Source of the DNA: Sorghum bicolor
Taxonomy: Eukaryota > Streptophyta > Magnoliopsida > Poales > Poaceae
Direction of reading: 5' to 3'
NCBI RefSeq assembly: GCF_000003195.3
Contig: NC_012872.2
Span: 51,937,695-52,001,694, forward strand
Length of the DNA stretch: 64,000 bases
How positions within the stretch are numbered: the first letter of the stretch is position 1; the number at the start of each line of letters is the position of its first letter. Below, in pieces: positions 44,862 through 55,054 of the stretch. The notes beneath the pieces were generated by a model that had not been told where the DNA came from, ran no database searches, and worked only from the letters and a program-made list of their open reading frames with translations. A program made the translations under genes and the position numbers.

Positions 44862-45321
44862 TGTGGGGGGATAGACCCCTATACCCTTACGGCTAGATTT
44901 GGGCCAGGAGGCTTGGCCCATTACGAGACGAGTTCAAGGCTTGATCCGACAGCCTGGAGTTTCGCGCAAGGAAGCAAGATGTGGAGATCAAGCAGGATTC
45001 TAGTCGGTTAGAATAGGAATTGATATCGAACTATCTATGACAATTGTAACCGACTAGAATTAGTTTCCAGATCTGTAACCCTGCCCTTCAGACTATATAA
45101 GGAGAGGCAAGGGACCCCCCTAGGACATACGATTCTCTCAACACAAATCAATACAACCAGACGCAGGACGTAGGTATTACGCCAACTCGGCGGCCGAACC
45201 TGGATAAAAAGCTTGTCCGAGTCTTGCGTCACCATCGAGTTCGTAGTTTGCGCACCGTGTACCGATAAACTACCACCGTGGGTATACCCCAAGGTAGACT
45301 GCCGACCAGCTTTCGTCGACA
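44862..45321 (+). repeat. 5' LTR, 460 bp
   Basis: Contains a TATA box (CTATATAAGG at about 45093-45102) within a short promoter-like region. Ends in TCGACA immediately before the primer-binding site. Confidence 0.9.
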
Positions 45322-45341
45322 GTGGCGCGCCAGGTAGGGGG
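45322..45341 (+). other. Primer-binding site region
   Basis: GTGGCGCGCCAGGTAGGGGG follows the 5' LTR. TGGCGCGCCAGG wording at this position is common in grass gypsy elements; I have not assigned the tRNA. Confidence 0.6.
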
Positions 45342-45369
45342 TGTGCGTGCAACTTTTCCGGCGAACAAG

Positions 45370-45465
45370 ATGGTCACGATCCCAGCTTCCGCGACCGTGC
45401 CTGAAGGCCTCACGTTCACCGTCAGCTTCAACAGCTTCACCGCCACGACCACAGAGGAGGCGTAG
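45370..45465 (+). pseudogene. Short gag-leader remnant
   Basis: A 31-codon frame starting MVTIPASATVPEG shortly after the primer-binding site and ending at TAG. It sits where gag should begin; further short Thr/Ser-rich frames follow to about 45827. No capsid or zinc-knuckle motif survives. Confidence 0.4.
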
Positions 45466-46189
45466 ATCTGATCTGTGCCGATCACTTCTTCACCGACGTC
45501 GGCTGCGGCTCCAACCACGCTAGCTACGGTTTCGACCACACCAGCAACGTCTCCGACCACGCCGACAACGCGTCGCCGCTTCTCTGCTACAAAGGGAGGC
45601 AGATCGACGACACCGACCTGCTCAGCCTATCAACCAAGTTGTTTGACCTGCTTGCTCTGACCACGAGTCGCAATAATAATCGCCGCGAAGAACGGCGCTA
45701 CGACAACCGCGACCACATTCACGATAACAAGTCCAAAAGCTCGAGGGCCAGGCAATTTTGTCGTCACCGACCAGACTTTCATCCAAAGATAAGTACACTT
45801 CTAATATCTTATTTATTTTTGGCATAATACTTTTAATATTATTATTCTTTAAAACAACTTTTTTAGCCGACTAGTTTTTTCTCCTACACGAGCTTTCCAG
45901 AGCCGGTACTGTCTCCGACTCCTCCCTACACGTGCACGAGATCCGCCCTCTGCGTTCCGGGTGGTCGGCAGTAGCTCTCTGACGTGGCTGACAATCCTAC
46001 GCGTGCCTAGGTTCCGCACCTCATGCTGATTGTTGGCTAGACCAGAGCTGGTACAAGCTCTAGGATGAATTAACTACTCGTGCTAATTTTATAATAAAAA
46101 ATCTAAAACTTATCTCAGTACAGTTTATTTATACATCATGTACTATCTATTTTTTATATTTATTTTTCAGGGGTTTGGCCCAGTCGACA

Positions 46190-46800
46190 AGCTACGCTCG
46201 GGGACTCGTCGACTATTCCCTACGCTGTGCCCGGAGACTGCTCCGACCACCGAGCACGTTTACGTTCCCAACCACGCTCGGGGACTTGTCGACTACTCTC
46301 TATGCTGTGCTCGAAGACTGTGCCGACCACCGAGCACGTTTACGTTCCCAACCACGCTCGGGGACTTGTCCACCGGTCCCTACGCCGTGCTCGGGGACTG
46401 TGTCAACCACCGAGCACTATACGCTCGGGGACTGGTCGACCAGCTCACCAATTTGAGAGTTTGGGGACTGCACCGACCACCGAGCACTATACGCTCAGGG
46501 ACTGGTCGACCAGCCCACCAATTTGAGAATTCGGGGACTGTACCGACCACCGAGCGTTATATGCTCGGGGACTGGTCGATTAGTCTATTCAATTGCAGAC
46601 GAGCATGATATGCTCGGGGACTGGTAAATTCAATTTTTAGACCTTGCTACAAGGCTCATACTTCGTCTTCCAGCAAGCTCGGGGACTACATCGGTACGAT
46701 GCATCTGGCGATGCATCTCAGTTTCAGAATATCTTTGAGGACTTTTCTTTTGATCCTGGCACCACGTGCCTACGTCACCTACTACCAGGCTCGGGGACTA
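46190..46800 (+). repeat. Array of CTCGGGGACT motifs
   Basis: The decamer or close variants occur about a dozen times (near 46193, 46276, 46351, 46391, 46424, 46463, 46493, 46532, 46564, 46612, 46678, 46789), with a last copy at about 47084 abutting the 3' LTR. Many copies are followed by (T/G)GTCGAC and preceded by ACCACCGAGCAC. The final copy occupies the polypurine-tract position. Confidence 0.8.
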
Positions 46801-47096
46801 AGTGGGCACACTTCACCTTGCGGTGAATATGCTTGCTATTTTGAGGTCTATACTTTTCAGAAAAGTAAAGTGGACACACTTCACCAGGAAAGAAATCTTT
46901 TTTAATTTAGAGCACCATGCATTCTTCAAACAACCTGCTCCTTCGATGTCAATGTTGATCATGTTTTTTGAGTTGGTCAAAATACTGTTGCAACTGTTTG
47001 GACGACTTTCCTGCTTATTGAAGACGTCAAGCCTCACTGATCGAAGAAGCTCAAGACGGCGTGTTACATCACAATACATGGTGCTCGGGGACTAGC

Positions 47097-47556
47097 TGTG
47101 GGGGGATAGACCCCTATACCCTTACGGCTAGACTTGGGCCAGGAGGCTTGGCCCATTACGAGACGAGTTCAAGGCTCGATCCGACAGCCTGGAGTTTCGC
47201 GCAAGGAAGCAAGATGTGGAGATCAAGCAGGATTCTAGTCGGTTAGAATAGAAATTGATATCGAACTATCTATGACAATTGTAACCGACTAGAATTAGTT
47301 TCCAGATCTGTAACCCTGCCCTTCAGACTATATAAGGAGAGGCAAGGGACCCCCCTAGGACATACGATTCTCTCAACACAAATCAATACAACCAGACGCA
47401 GGACGTAGGTATTACGCCAACTCGGCGGCCGAACCTGGATAAAAAGCTTGTCCGAGTCTTGCGTCACCATCGAGTTCGTAGTTTGCGCACCGTGTACCGA
47501 TAAACTACTACCGTGGGTATACCCCAAGGTAGACTGCCGACCAGCTTTCGTCGACA
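47097..47556 (+). repeat. 3' LTR, 460 bp
   Basis: Same ends and length as the 5' LTR, with four substitutions noticed (for example CTAGACTTGGG versus CTAGATTTGGG). GGTGG follows. Confidence 0.9.
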
Positions 47557-47570
47557 GGTGGGTAAGATTA

Positions 47571-47776
47571 GGGCACTCACAATGCAGACTCTATCATAGA
47601 GTCTAAAGTTATTTATTACCTCGAACAATGTGGACTTAGAGTCTAAATAAGACTTAGAGTCTTATTTTTTCTACCTCTTTCTTCAATAAATATGCTGCCA
47701 CATCAGCAAAATACCATAAATAATATGTATTTAATTGTCTTGGACTCTGTGATAGAGTCTTGCATTGTGAGTTCCC
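47571..47776. mobile_element. Tourist-type MITE, 206 bp
   Basis: Ends GGGCACTCACAATGCAGACT and GTCTTGCATTGTGAGTTCCC are inverted repeats; GACTCTATCATAGAGTC next to the left end is itself palindromic. TTA is duplicated (47568-47570 and 47777-47779). It lies 10 bp beyond the gypsy-like element's target duplication. Confidence 0.85.
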
Positions 47777-47779
47777 TTA

Positions 47780-48481
47780 TTAGCTTCCACCTCCGAAGGA
47801 AGAGCAAATTCACGTGGAGCTATCTTATTTTTACTATATTATAAGATTGTCATGTTCTGCATTTGGGAATGTCGATTTTAGATGACCACTGAAGTTTCGA
47901 TTGTCGACAATCGAAACTTGCACAATCGCCTCAAACTCTAAAAATATGAGATATATTTATTCTATTTAATTCCTTCTATAAGTACGTAGCAAAAAAATAT
48001 GAGATATATTTATTCAGATTCTAAAGATAAAATGGGTCTGTAACGTGACACGACTATCAAGTCAATAGCGAAAACTGGGTTCAACAAGATGCTCAAGGAT
48101 GGTTCTACTTGTAAATTGTTGTTTGATTTCAGAAATCAGATTTACAATTTGGGTGCATAAATCTTCTTGTAGTAGTCTGACATACAAAGCATAGTCAGAA
48201 ATCATCATAAGTTGGCTCTGCGTTCATTTTTTACAGCTAAAGGTCGACCAAATTATAGGGGACATCATAATTTGAACGGTTCCCTCAAAAAAAAAAAAAA
48301 AAATGCACAGCCAAGCTGAACTTAAGACACCACACTATTGATCTCATTTATATGGATGCACCTAACTCAACACAATCGTAGACTACTATAACAGAGAGCA
48401 ATTGTCTATGGCTAACCATGATATAACCATCTTCTACAATAATGCTAAAGTACTTCAAATAATCAGAATCTACAATGAACT
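47780..48481. other. No gene recognised
   Basis: AT-rich sequence with a poly-A run at about 48287-48302. It could be intron of the gene represented by 48482-48784. Confidence 0.35.
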
Positions 48482-48784
48482 TTAAGCTCTGTTCAGAAGT
48501 GCAGTGAGAAAATTTTGTTTGGAAACTGGATACATCATGAGATCAGCATCAACATCTGAGTGTATTTTGTACAGGGCATTGAATGCCAAGCTAAGAAATA
48601 CTAACAAGGCCACAAAACTAGCTAATACTAGAGCATCAAAGGGAAGGGGTGTCCACGAATAGCCAAAACTCCAAGACAACCGTATCCAAGATCTGTTCTT
48701 GGGAAGCTCCCACAGACCACCAGCCATAGTGCATTGCACAGACCTAGAAACTCCATGTTCGTCTTCGGGTATGGCTCCGGGCAC
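48482..48784 (-). CDS. Hypothetical membrane protein, partial
   Basis: A 100-codon minus-strand frame. The internal segment LWELPKNRSWIRLSW, FGYSWTPLPFD and then a strong hydrophobic helix (ALVLASFVALLVFLSLAF, about residues 52-70) have balanced amino-acid use and look like real coding sequence. A GTACAA at the CCT|GT boundary after that helix is a possible donor, so the C-terminal 25 residues may be intron read-through. Codon use differs from the GC-rich block just upstream (48785-49170), which might be the first exon. No family recognised. May connect to 44559-44700. Confidence 0.4.
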   Translation of the reverse strand: MPGAIPEDEHGVSRSVQCTMAGGLWELPKNRSWIRLSWSFGYSWTPLPFDALVLASFVALLVFLSLAFNALYKIHSDVDADLMMYPVSKQNFLTALLNRA

Positions 48785-49170
48785 AGGTACCGGGTGGCCG
48801 TGGCGTACTAGAACGCTTCAGAGCGCGGGCGAGGGCAGGCCACTGGCGGTGGCGCTCCGTAGGGACGAGGGCAGGCCGGCTGCAGCGGCGGCGGCGCCGC
48901 AGGAGGACAAGGCCACGACACGTGATGGCGAGGGCAAGGCGGCTGCTGCACTGCGTGAGGGCGATGGCAGACCGCCACCGGCGGCGACGACGACGCTGTG
49001 GGAGGGCGACAGCAAACACACGATGGTGTGAGGGCGAGGGCAAGGCGGAGGCGATTGAGAGTGCGAGGGCAGAGCGGCAGCCTCGCGTCTGTCCCCTGGG
49101 CGAGTGCGTCCGGGTTCAGGTGCGCGTGGGCATGGGCACTGCAAGGGGTTGCGGGAGCCGGGAGGAGGAG
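48785..49170 (-). other. GC-rich low-complexity block
   Basis: Repeated GAGGGCAAGGCGG / GAGGGCAGGCCG-like words make all frames open. Minus-strand frames are Pro/Ser/Arg-rich without domains. It may be the 5' exon and leader of the 48482-48784 gene, but no frame is preferred. Confidence 0.3.
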
Positions 49171-50433
49171 AAGCACAATTACCGTATTGACCTTCCACTT
49201 ATAAAATTAATTAGAGTTAATTAATTACTTAGGAACCAAGAGGTACCCCAACCACTATAAAAGAGCTGTTATTATAATAAAGTTCCCTTGCGTACAGATT
49301 TTATTTTGGATATCAAATTTCATTTCTCTGCCTAGCTGATTTAAAAAAGCATTGTGGGAGTTACCTGGTCTTGTGGGTCTTCTAATGGTTTCAACCATTT
49401 TCTTTATATGCTCACTTTGACTAAACCGGATCATAGTCTTCATCGTTCCATTCCAATAGTTAGGTTTGACTCTACCGCTTGCATTTTATGAAACCATGAA
49501 CTGTAGCCATACCTCATGTTAATCATTCAGAAACTGTTATTGGTCTGAAGAAATAGTTGTTTGTCCTAGCATGAAACATGAATAGAGAGCGTGTTTGCCA
49601 TTGCACGTGATTAACTCTCTCGACAATTATCAGTTGTATCATTATCTTTATTACTGACACCAAATGTATGTCTTAGGATTCATGTGGACTTGTGGAGATT
49701 TGAATGGGGCTGTGAACAGTGAACAGTTCAATGTGCCATTTAGGCAATCAAATTGAGGACTTGGGTATAATGCAAAATTGTCAGGTGGTTGGCTACCTGT
49801 GGACATCGATGCCTCTGATCGGGTTGGACATGGGAATTGAGCCACTAGGATGACAGCTATGAACAAGTTTTGCAGACAGAGAGTGTTAAGGGCAACAATT
49901 CAAGCTCCGCTGCTTGACACTGTGGCTGCTCCTGCTGGATTAAAGCTTAAGATTTAGTTTGGTGCTAGAATTTGTCAGAGCACACTCTGTTCCAACTTGT
50001 TGCTAAAAAACGGTGTGCTGGCAGTTACTGATGTCAATTTGATCCTAGGAACTATTATCCTTCAGTACTTCCTGTCGATATTCGGTAACACAAGGGCCCG
50101 ACACATGGCAGTGTTGGAGTGGAGGAGGTGACGCATGGGCCATCAGCATGGTAATCAACATCCACCGATTCTTAATCTTGCTCTTAGAACAAGGAATTTT
50201 CAGAAAGTTTGTATGCCACTAGATGTCTAGGTCTAATGAGTCATAAAACATCTCTATTTTAGTCTCTGAAATTAACCACAAAGTCACACTCAGCAGCTCC
50301 TATTATTTGTTCACTTCGTTTTTAAGTTTGGTGAATTTATCCATTATGTGTTTTGTTCACAGGGCTTTTACAATGCTTCTTTGTGCCAAGCAGAATGATA
50401 AACAGATGAACAAGCAAACAATTTTAAATGTGA
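49171..50433. other. Intergenic, possible gene fragments
   Basis: Short coding-like snatches (for example around 49680-49960) are interrupted by stops. They may be captured fragments within the Helitron ending at 52920. Nothing identifiable. Confidence 0.3.
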
Positions 50434-50441
50434 AATGGACC

Positions 50442-51181
50442 CAGGGGCGGATTTGGGCCTAGGGCTAGTAGGGCCATGGCCCTAGGCGTGGCCCAAAATC
50501 TCCTCTATAGTATATGCAGTTTTCTGGCCTGGCTCAAGATGTTGGGCTAAATCTTGTATACTCTGGCCCGGCCCGACAAATAGATAAGAAAGAGGCTCAG
50601 TCGCTGATGGAGGCCCAGTGGAGATAGCAGGAGAGGACCTTGACAGTTGGACCTACCGAGAACCTGCTGCATTGTTACTTTATTTGTTGTTGTCTTGCAG
50701 ATTACAATAGAAGAGGAGATTGGTAATTTTCGTATTCTCAAATCTAAGTTCTATTTTTGACAATAAACTTTTACCAATCTAGGAATTCCATGAATGAATA
50801 ATTGATTATTATGTTAATTTTTGTAGCCTATATAGTTTGAAAGTATAGAGTTGTCAAATTTTTTAATCAGATATTTCTTTAACTACTTTTATATTTCCAT
50901 CAACTATGTTGTGGATTTAAGTATCATCTAAACTTATGCATTTACTTGTAAAAAAACTTATGCATTTATGAGTTAGTTTTGTTGTTCACTTGTCTAAAAA
51001 GCCGTGGCTAAAAATACTGTTCGCTGATTTGTTGTGAGAGAAAAATATTGTTTAATGACAGACAGATTCAACAGATAAGCTCAAGCGAGCAAGACCATCG
51101 GATGGTATTTTGACCTGATGCGTGAAGCATATACACTTTGATAGTGGCCCTAGGCATCAAAGTTGACGAGCTCCGCCACTG
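50442..51181. mobile_element. hAT-type non-autonomous element, 740 bp, complete
   Basis: Starts CAGGGGCGGA and ends TCCGCCACTG, imperfect inverted repeats of the CAGTGGCGGA type. A perfect 8-bp target duplication AATGGACC flanks it (50434-50441 and 51182-51189), the hallmark of hAT insertion. The interior contains no transposase. Confidence 0.88.
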
Positions 51182-51189
51182 AATGGACC

Positions 51190-52892
51190 TGCAAGCTATT
51201 TTTAAGGCCATATTTTCCTTTGCAATCTCATTTCTCAAACTGCAACACAATTTTTTAGACGATTTTTTGGCTAAACACATGGGAAACCATGGAATTATCT
51301 TGCAAAAATGTTCATGCATAAACTAGCTTTGCGGTTTCTGATATTAGCAAGGAGCTAAACCCTGCACTTTGGACAAGTATCTGCACATATGCCATGGACC
51401 AATGGACTGTAGAGTTCAGTGTCGGCGACCTTTTCAGCACCCTTCTTGGTAATTCCCTATTTTGATATCTCTTATTTCGTTGGTTCCATTATCCTGTGTT
51501 CTTCTATAGTTGTATCTCTATCTGCCTATAGCCTTTTCTGATCAACGATGAATGGTTGAGGTCCAGAAAATAAATGCATACATTACAGGTTGCTCAAAGT
51601 TTGCATCAAAGGTGAAATTAGCATGGCATTAGGCAGTAGGGACCAGTATTCTAAAAAACCCCGTTTGTACATTCCACTCAAGCCATCTGTAATGTCAGTT
51701 TGGATGAGATAAGTATTAAGCAACAACAAATGGGTGATGTAAGCCATCGACAAACATGTGTCCGGTGTTTTCTTGCTATTATTTGCTTTGCTCTTAATTC
51801 AGAGCTGGGGTGTTGCTGTGCTGATGGGTTTGTAACAAAGATGCTGAATCTAAGACTTATCCAATGAAGCTCCTGAATAAGGGGACCCTAAAAGGAACCT
51901 TTGTGTGGCACCAGCAAAACTGAAAAACTTGTGTGAAGACAAGTAAAATACAGTGTCCGAACTCCGAAGTCAACAGAAATTTACATTTGGTTGATGTGGT
52001 GAAATCTGCATGGATGTCATTTCAGGATTATTTTCTCATGAAAAGAAATATATAGATTTTTGTTGAAATTTAATAGGAAGACACTATTAAATTTAAATCT
52101 GAACAAGCACCATTAATCAGATAACATACCGGTTCGCTGTCATTTTTGAGAAACATGGAGCTCTCCATCTCGTTGGATGGAAAACCTGGTCCTTAGGTTT
52201 CTCACAGGCTTGCATAGTTGTACTTATTCTTTATACCTACATTATTCTCATCTGTTTGGTGCTATTATTACTTACTCGCAAAACTTCTAGGCTTTGGTGA
52301 TGTCTTTTTGTAACTTGTGTGATCTGTCTTCCTTTCATAAAGCCAGGAAGTTGGTAGTTGCTCATACCATGTGCCAGTTAACTCTGGTGACAAACAAATG
52401 AATGAGGATTCGAACAATGTGAACAAAGACACTATTGAATGCAAGGTTGAATCTAAGCAAATTGCTCAAGGTATATAGCAGACCAAAATAAGGCCAGACT
52501 CCAAAACCTTGCCTTTCATATCAACTTATTTCGTTATAATTTGTCAAGGGCAAAGGTAAGGAATAAGATGCTTAGGTTTTTACCCTTCATCAATGGGAGA
52601 AGAGGAAAGCCACTGGTTTGAAGCCAAATGCAGAAAGCTATGTGCATGACACTAGCGGAGATGAGTAGTTGGCAAGGCAACACCAGGAACAACTAGAACT
52701 AGAAGATACGCCAGAGTGCGAGGAATGAGCAGAGGAAGATTTTAGCCAGTGACACAGTTGTAGGTTTATATGTTTGTTGTGTGTTCAGTGTAGTCCACTG
52801 GATGTAGGGCAAAAGTGGACAGCCCTCGTAGTATCATGTTTGGGTAATAGTACAACACACATTCATATATGTTATCATGATATTACTTTTTC
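51190..52892. other. Intergenic, nothing identified
   Basis: No ORF of useful length. Short exon-like tracts around 52380-52470 and 52600-52740 do not resolve into a frame. Confidence 0.3.
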
Positions 52893-52920
52893 TGGTTGCA
52901 ATGCACGGTCATTTACCTAG
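52893..52920 (+). mobile_element. Probable Helitron 3' terminus
   Basis: GGTTGCAATGCACGGTCATTTACCTAG followed by T. The GCAAYGCACGG core and CTAG|T end match the terminus at 15219-15245. No strong hairpin remains; 5' end not found. Confidence 0.4.
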
Positions 52921-53936
52921 TTCTAAAAAAAGAGAAAACTTTCCTTCCTTTTTTTCCTTATTAGTATATAAAGTATATGTGTAATCATTCTCAGTGATTG
53001 AACTAAAGCCTACATTTCATTACTTTTTGAATTCTAAACACACACAAAAACTAATATCACTTTTTTTTTGAAACAAACTAAGATCAATTTAATAGCTTTC
53101 TAATCTTATTCAACAAATTTTGCATGGTATATTAACATTTTATACAAAATTGGTTAAAATATCTTTTAGATTCGCTCAAAAAATTTGAAAAGGAGCAAGA
53201 AGGAAAATAGTATGCAACATCATGGGGTAAAATACACCACGTCTGAAATCACCGAGACCGGAGAGCTATTTTACTGATTCAACGTTTAAAACGCCAGAGC
53301 AGAGCTATTTTACTGATTCAACGTCTGACACTAGAACTGTGATGGGTTATTCATGCTTCTTAGATGTGTTGTGCTTGGTAACCTTCCGCGTTCGATGTAT
53401 TCAGCTACGCTGCGAGCTTCCTGAAATCCTGATTTTGCTAGCGCCATACCATAAAATTCCTAGTTTGGTCTTTGGCTACCAAACAAGCAAACCTGTATTT
53501 GCCCTGATGCGACCGGAGAGGTTGCAGAAGATGGTACTGGAGACTAATATAGGTTGTATATGACGCATGCTAGGAGTCATGTTCGCACTTGGGTAGGTTG
53601 ATACAAGAACATGCACATGAAAAGAATGTTATATTACACCAAACATTTGCATTAGTAGCAGTACAAAACTTCCCATGTTCCTCATAGTTCGTACAAAATC
53701 ATAGCCACGCAAGGCTACTGAACCCGAAAATACAAACAAAATTTTACACGAGACATCAAGCATATACTCTACTGGACAGGTTTTTTTTAGATGAGAAAGA
53801 AAGAATGGAACAAAGTCCGGCTCCTTTCTTATCTAAATAGCATAGAAATTCCTAGCTAAAAGGAAAAGGAGCAAGGAAAATAGCATGCAACACCATGGTC
53901 AATTGCCTCTTTACATGAACATATATCAGTTCTAGA
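52921..53936 (-). other. Region downstream of SCD1, including its probable 3' UTR
   Basis: The roughly 300 bp adjoining the SCD1 stop (53640-53936) are likely 3' UTR. A direct repeat CAGAGCTATTTTACTGATTCAACGT-like block lies at 53258-53330. No other gene is seen. Confidence 0.4.
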
Positions 53937-55021
53937 CTAGATGCTTGTAGTTGCATCCCAAAGCCGCAGGAGTCCATTGCGACCACCACTACATATTCTT
54001 TTCCTATCCAGGTCAGATGCTATACATCTCACCTGCAACAGGAAATTAAGAATATTTTGAGCATGAATAATTCAGAATATCACGAAAAGAACAAAAAAAT
54101 ACAACTGCTCAGAGCATAAGAGCAGTTGCCCCAAGATTGAGTTGGAATGAGCCTTATGATATCTGCTACAAACGTTTATGTACAAGTATATCAAGCACCT
54201 CAGTTTAATCATTAGTACAGACCTACAATCATGCTTAGAGAAGTTGGATTAATTAAGCAAACATAAACATTGCATCAGTAGATATGCATCATGCCCTTAA
54301 CAATTGATTCAGTACAATAGTAGTGAGTAGAAAACAATCCCAGGAGCATCACTGGCGGCGATCTCAGGTATACGGCATTCTTTCTAAAAGAGGCGGTTTT
54401 GGTATATATATATAATTATTGTGTTAGATCTTCTAAAGGTCATCAATATGTGTGGCCCTGCAGCACTGCTACTGGAAGAATAATTTGCTACGATTGAGCT
54501 AAAAAGAAAGCATTGCATGCATACCACTGCAGCAGTTTTCTGGGGAGTTCTGTAAAGCTGCCATCCTGCAACTTTTGATCCTGCATTTGAGAAGCCACCG
54601 AATCTTTCTTGTGGCCGATGGAAAAGAGACATAGAATTGTCAGCAGCACCAATCCCTAGCCAGTGATCACCAGCACTAATGGACAGAACGGTTGCTGTAT
54701 GAAGTGTAAGATTCTTGACACATTTTATTCCTCCTATAAAAGAGAACGAAATGCTTTAGTTTTTCAGCCATGTGCAGTAGCTCAATGATAGACTTTATAA
54801 ACTTCCAAACAAAAAAAACAGGAAAAAAATATGTCCATTCAACAAATGTATGGTAGTTGTAAAAACAGCAACCCTCACAAAACATTGTGAGTTTGAGAAA
54901 TTTCCTAACACCCATCAATTTTCATTATCTGGTAAATCAAATAGTTCTCCAAACTTTTCTATAAGTTTCTACAAATTCCACTCCAAACAACATATCTCGC
55001 TAAGTACTTCTAAAGTCAAGG

Positions 55022-55054
<33 letters not shown>

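Larger units (their letters stand above)
44862..47556 (+). mobile_element. Non-autonomous gypsy-like LTR retrotransposon
   Basis: 460-bp LTRs (44862-45321 and 47097-47556) begin TGTGGGGG and end TCGACA. The target duplication GGTGG lies at 44857-44861 and 47557-47561. A TGGCGCGCCAGG primer-binding sequence follows the 5' LTR. By eye the LTRs differ at four positions, implying recent insertion. The 1.8-kb interior has no pol. It has a short gag-like remnant and an array of CTCGGGGACT motifs. LTR and interior wording resembles Tat-lineage gypsy elements of grasses, an inference without alignment. Confidence 0.88.

Noticed and set aside
46138..46608. Overlapping ORFs of 93-156 codons inside the gypsy-like element
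   Set aside because: They translate the CTCGGGGACT repeat array in three frames and contain no domain.
53339..53563. 74-codon ORF downstream of SCD1
   Set aside because: No domain, no splice context and short length; probably chance.
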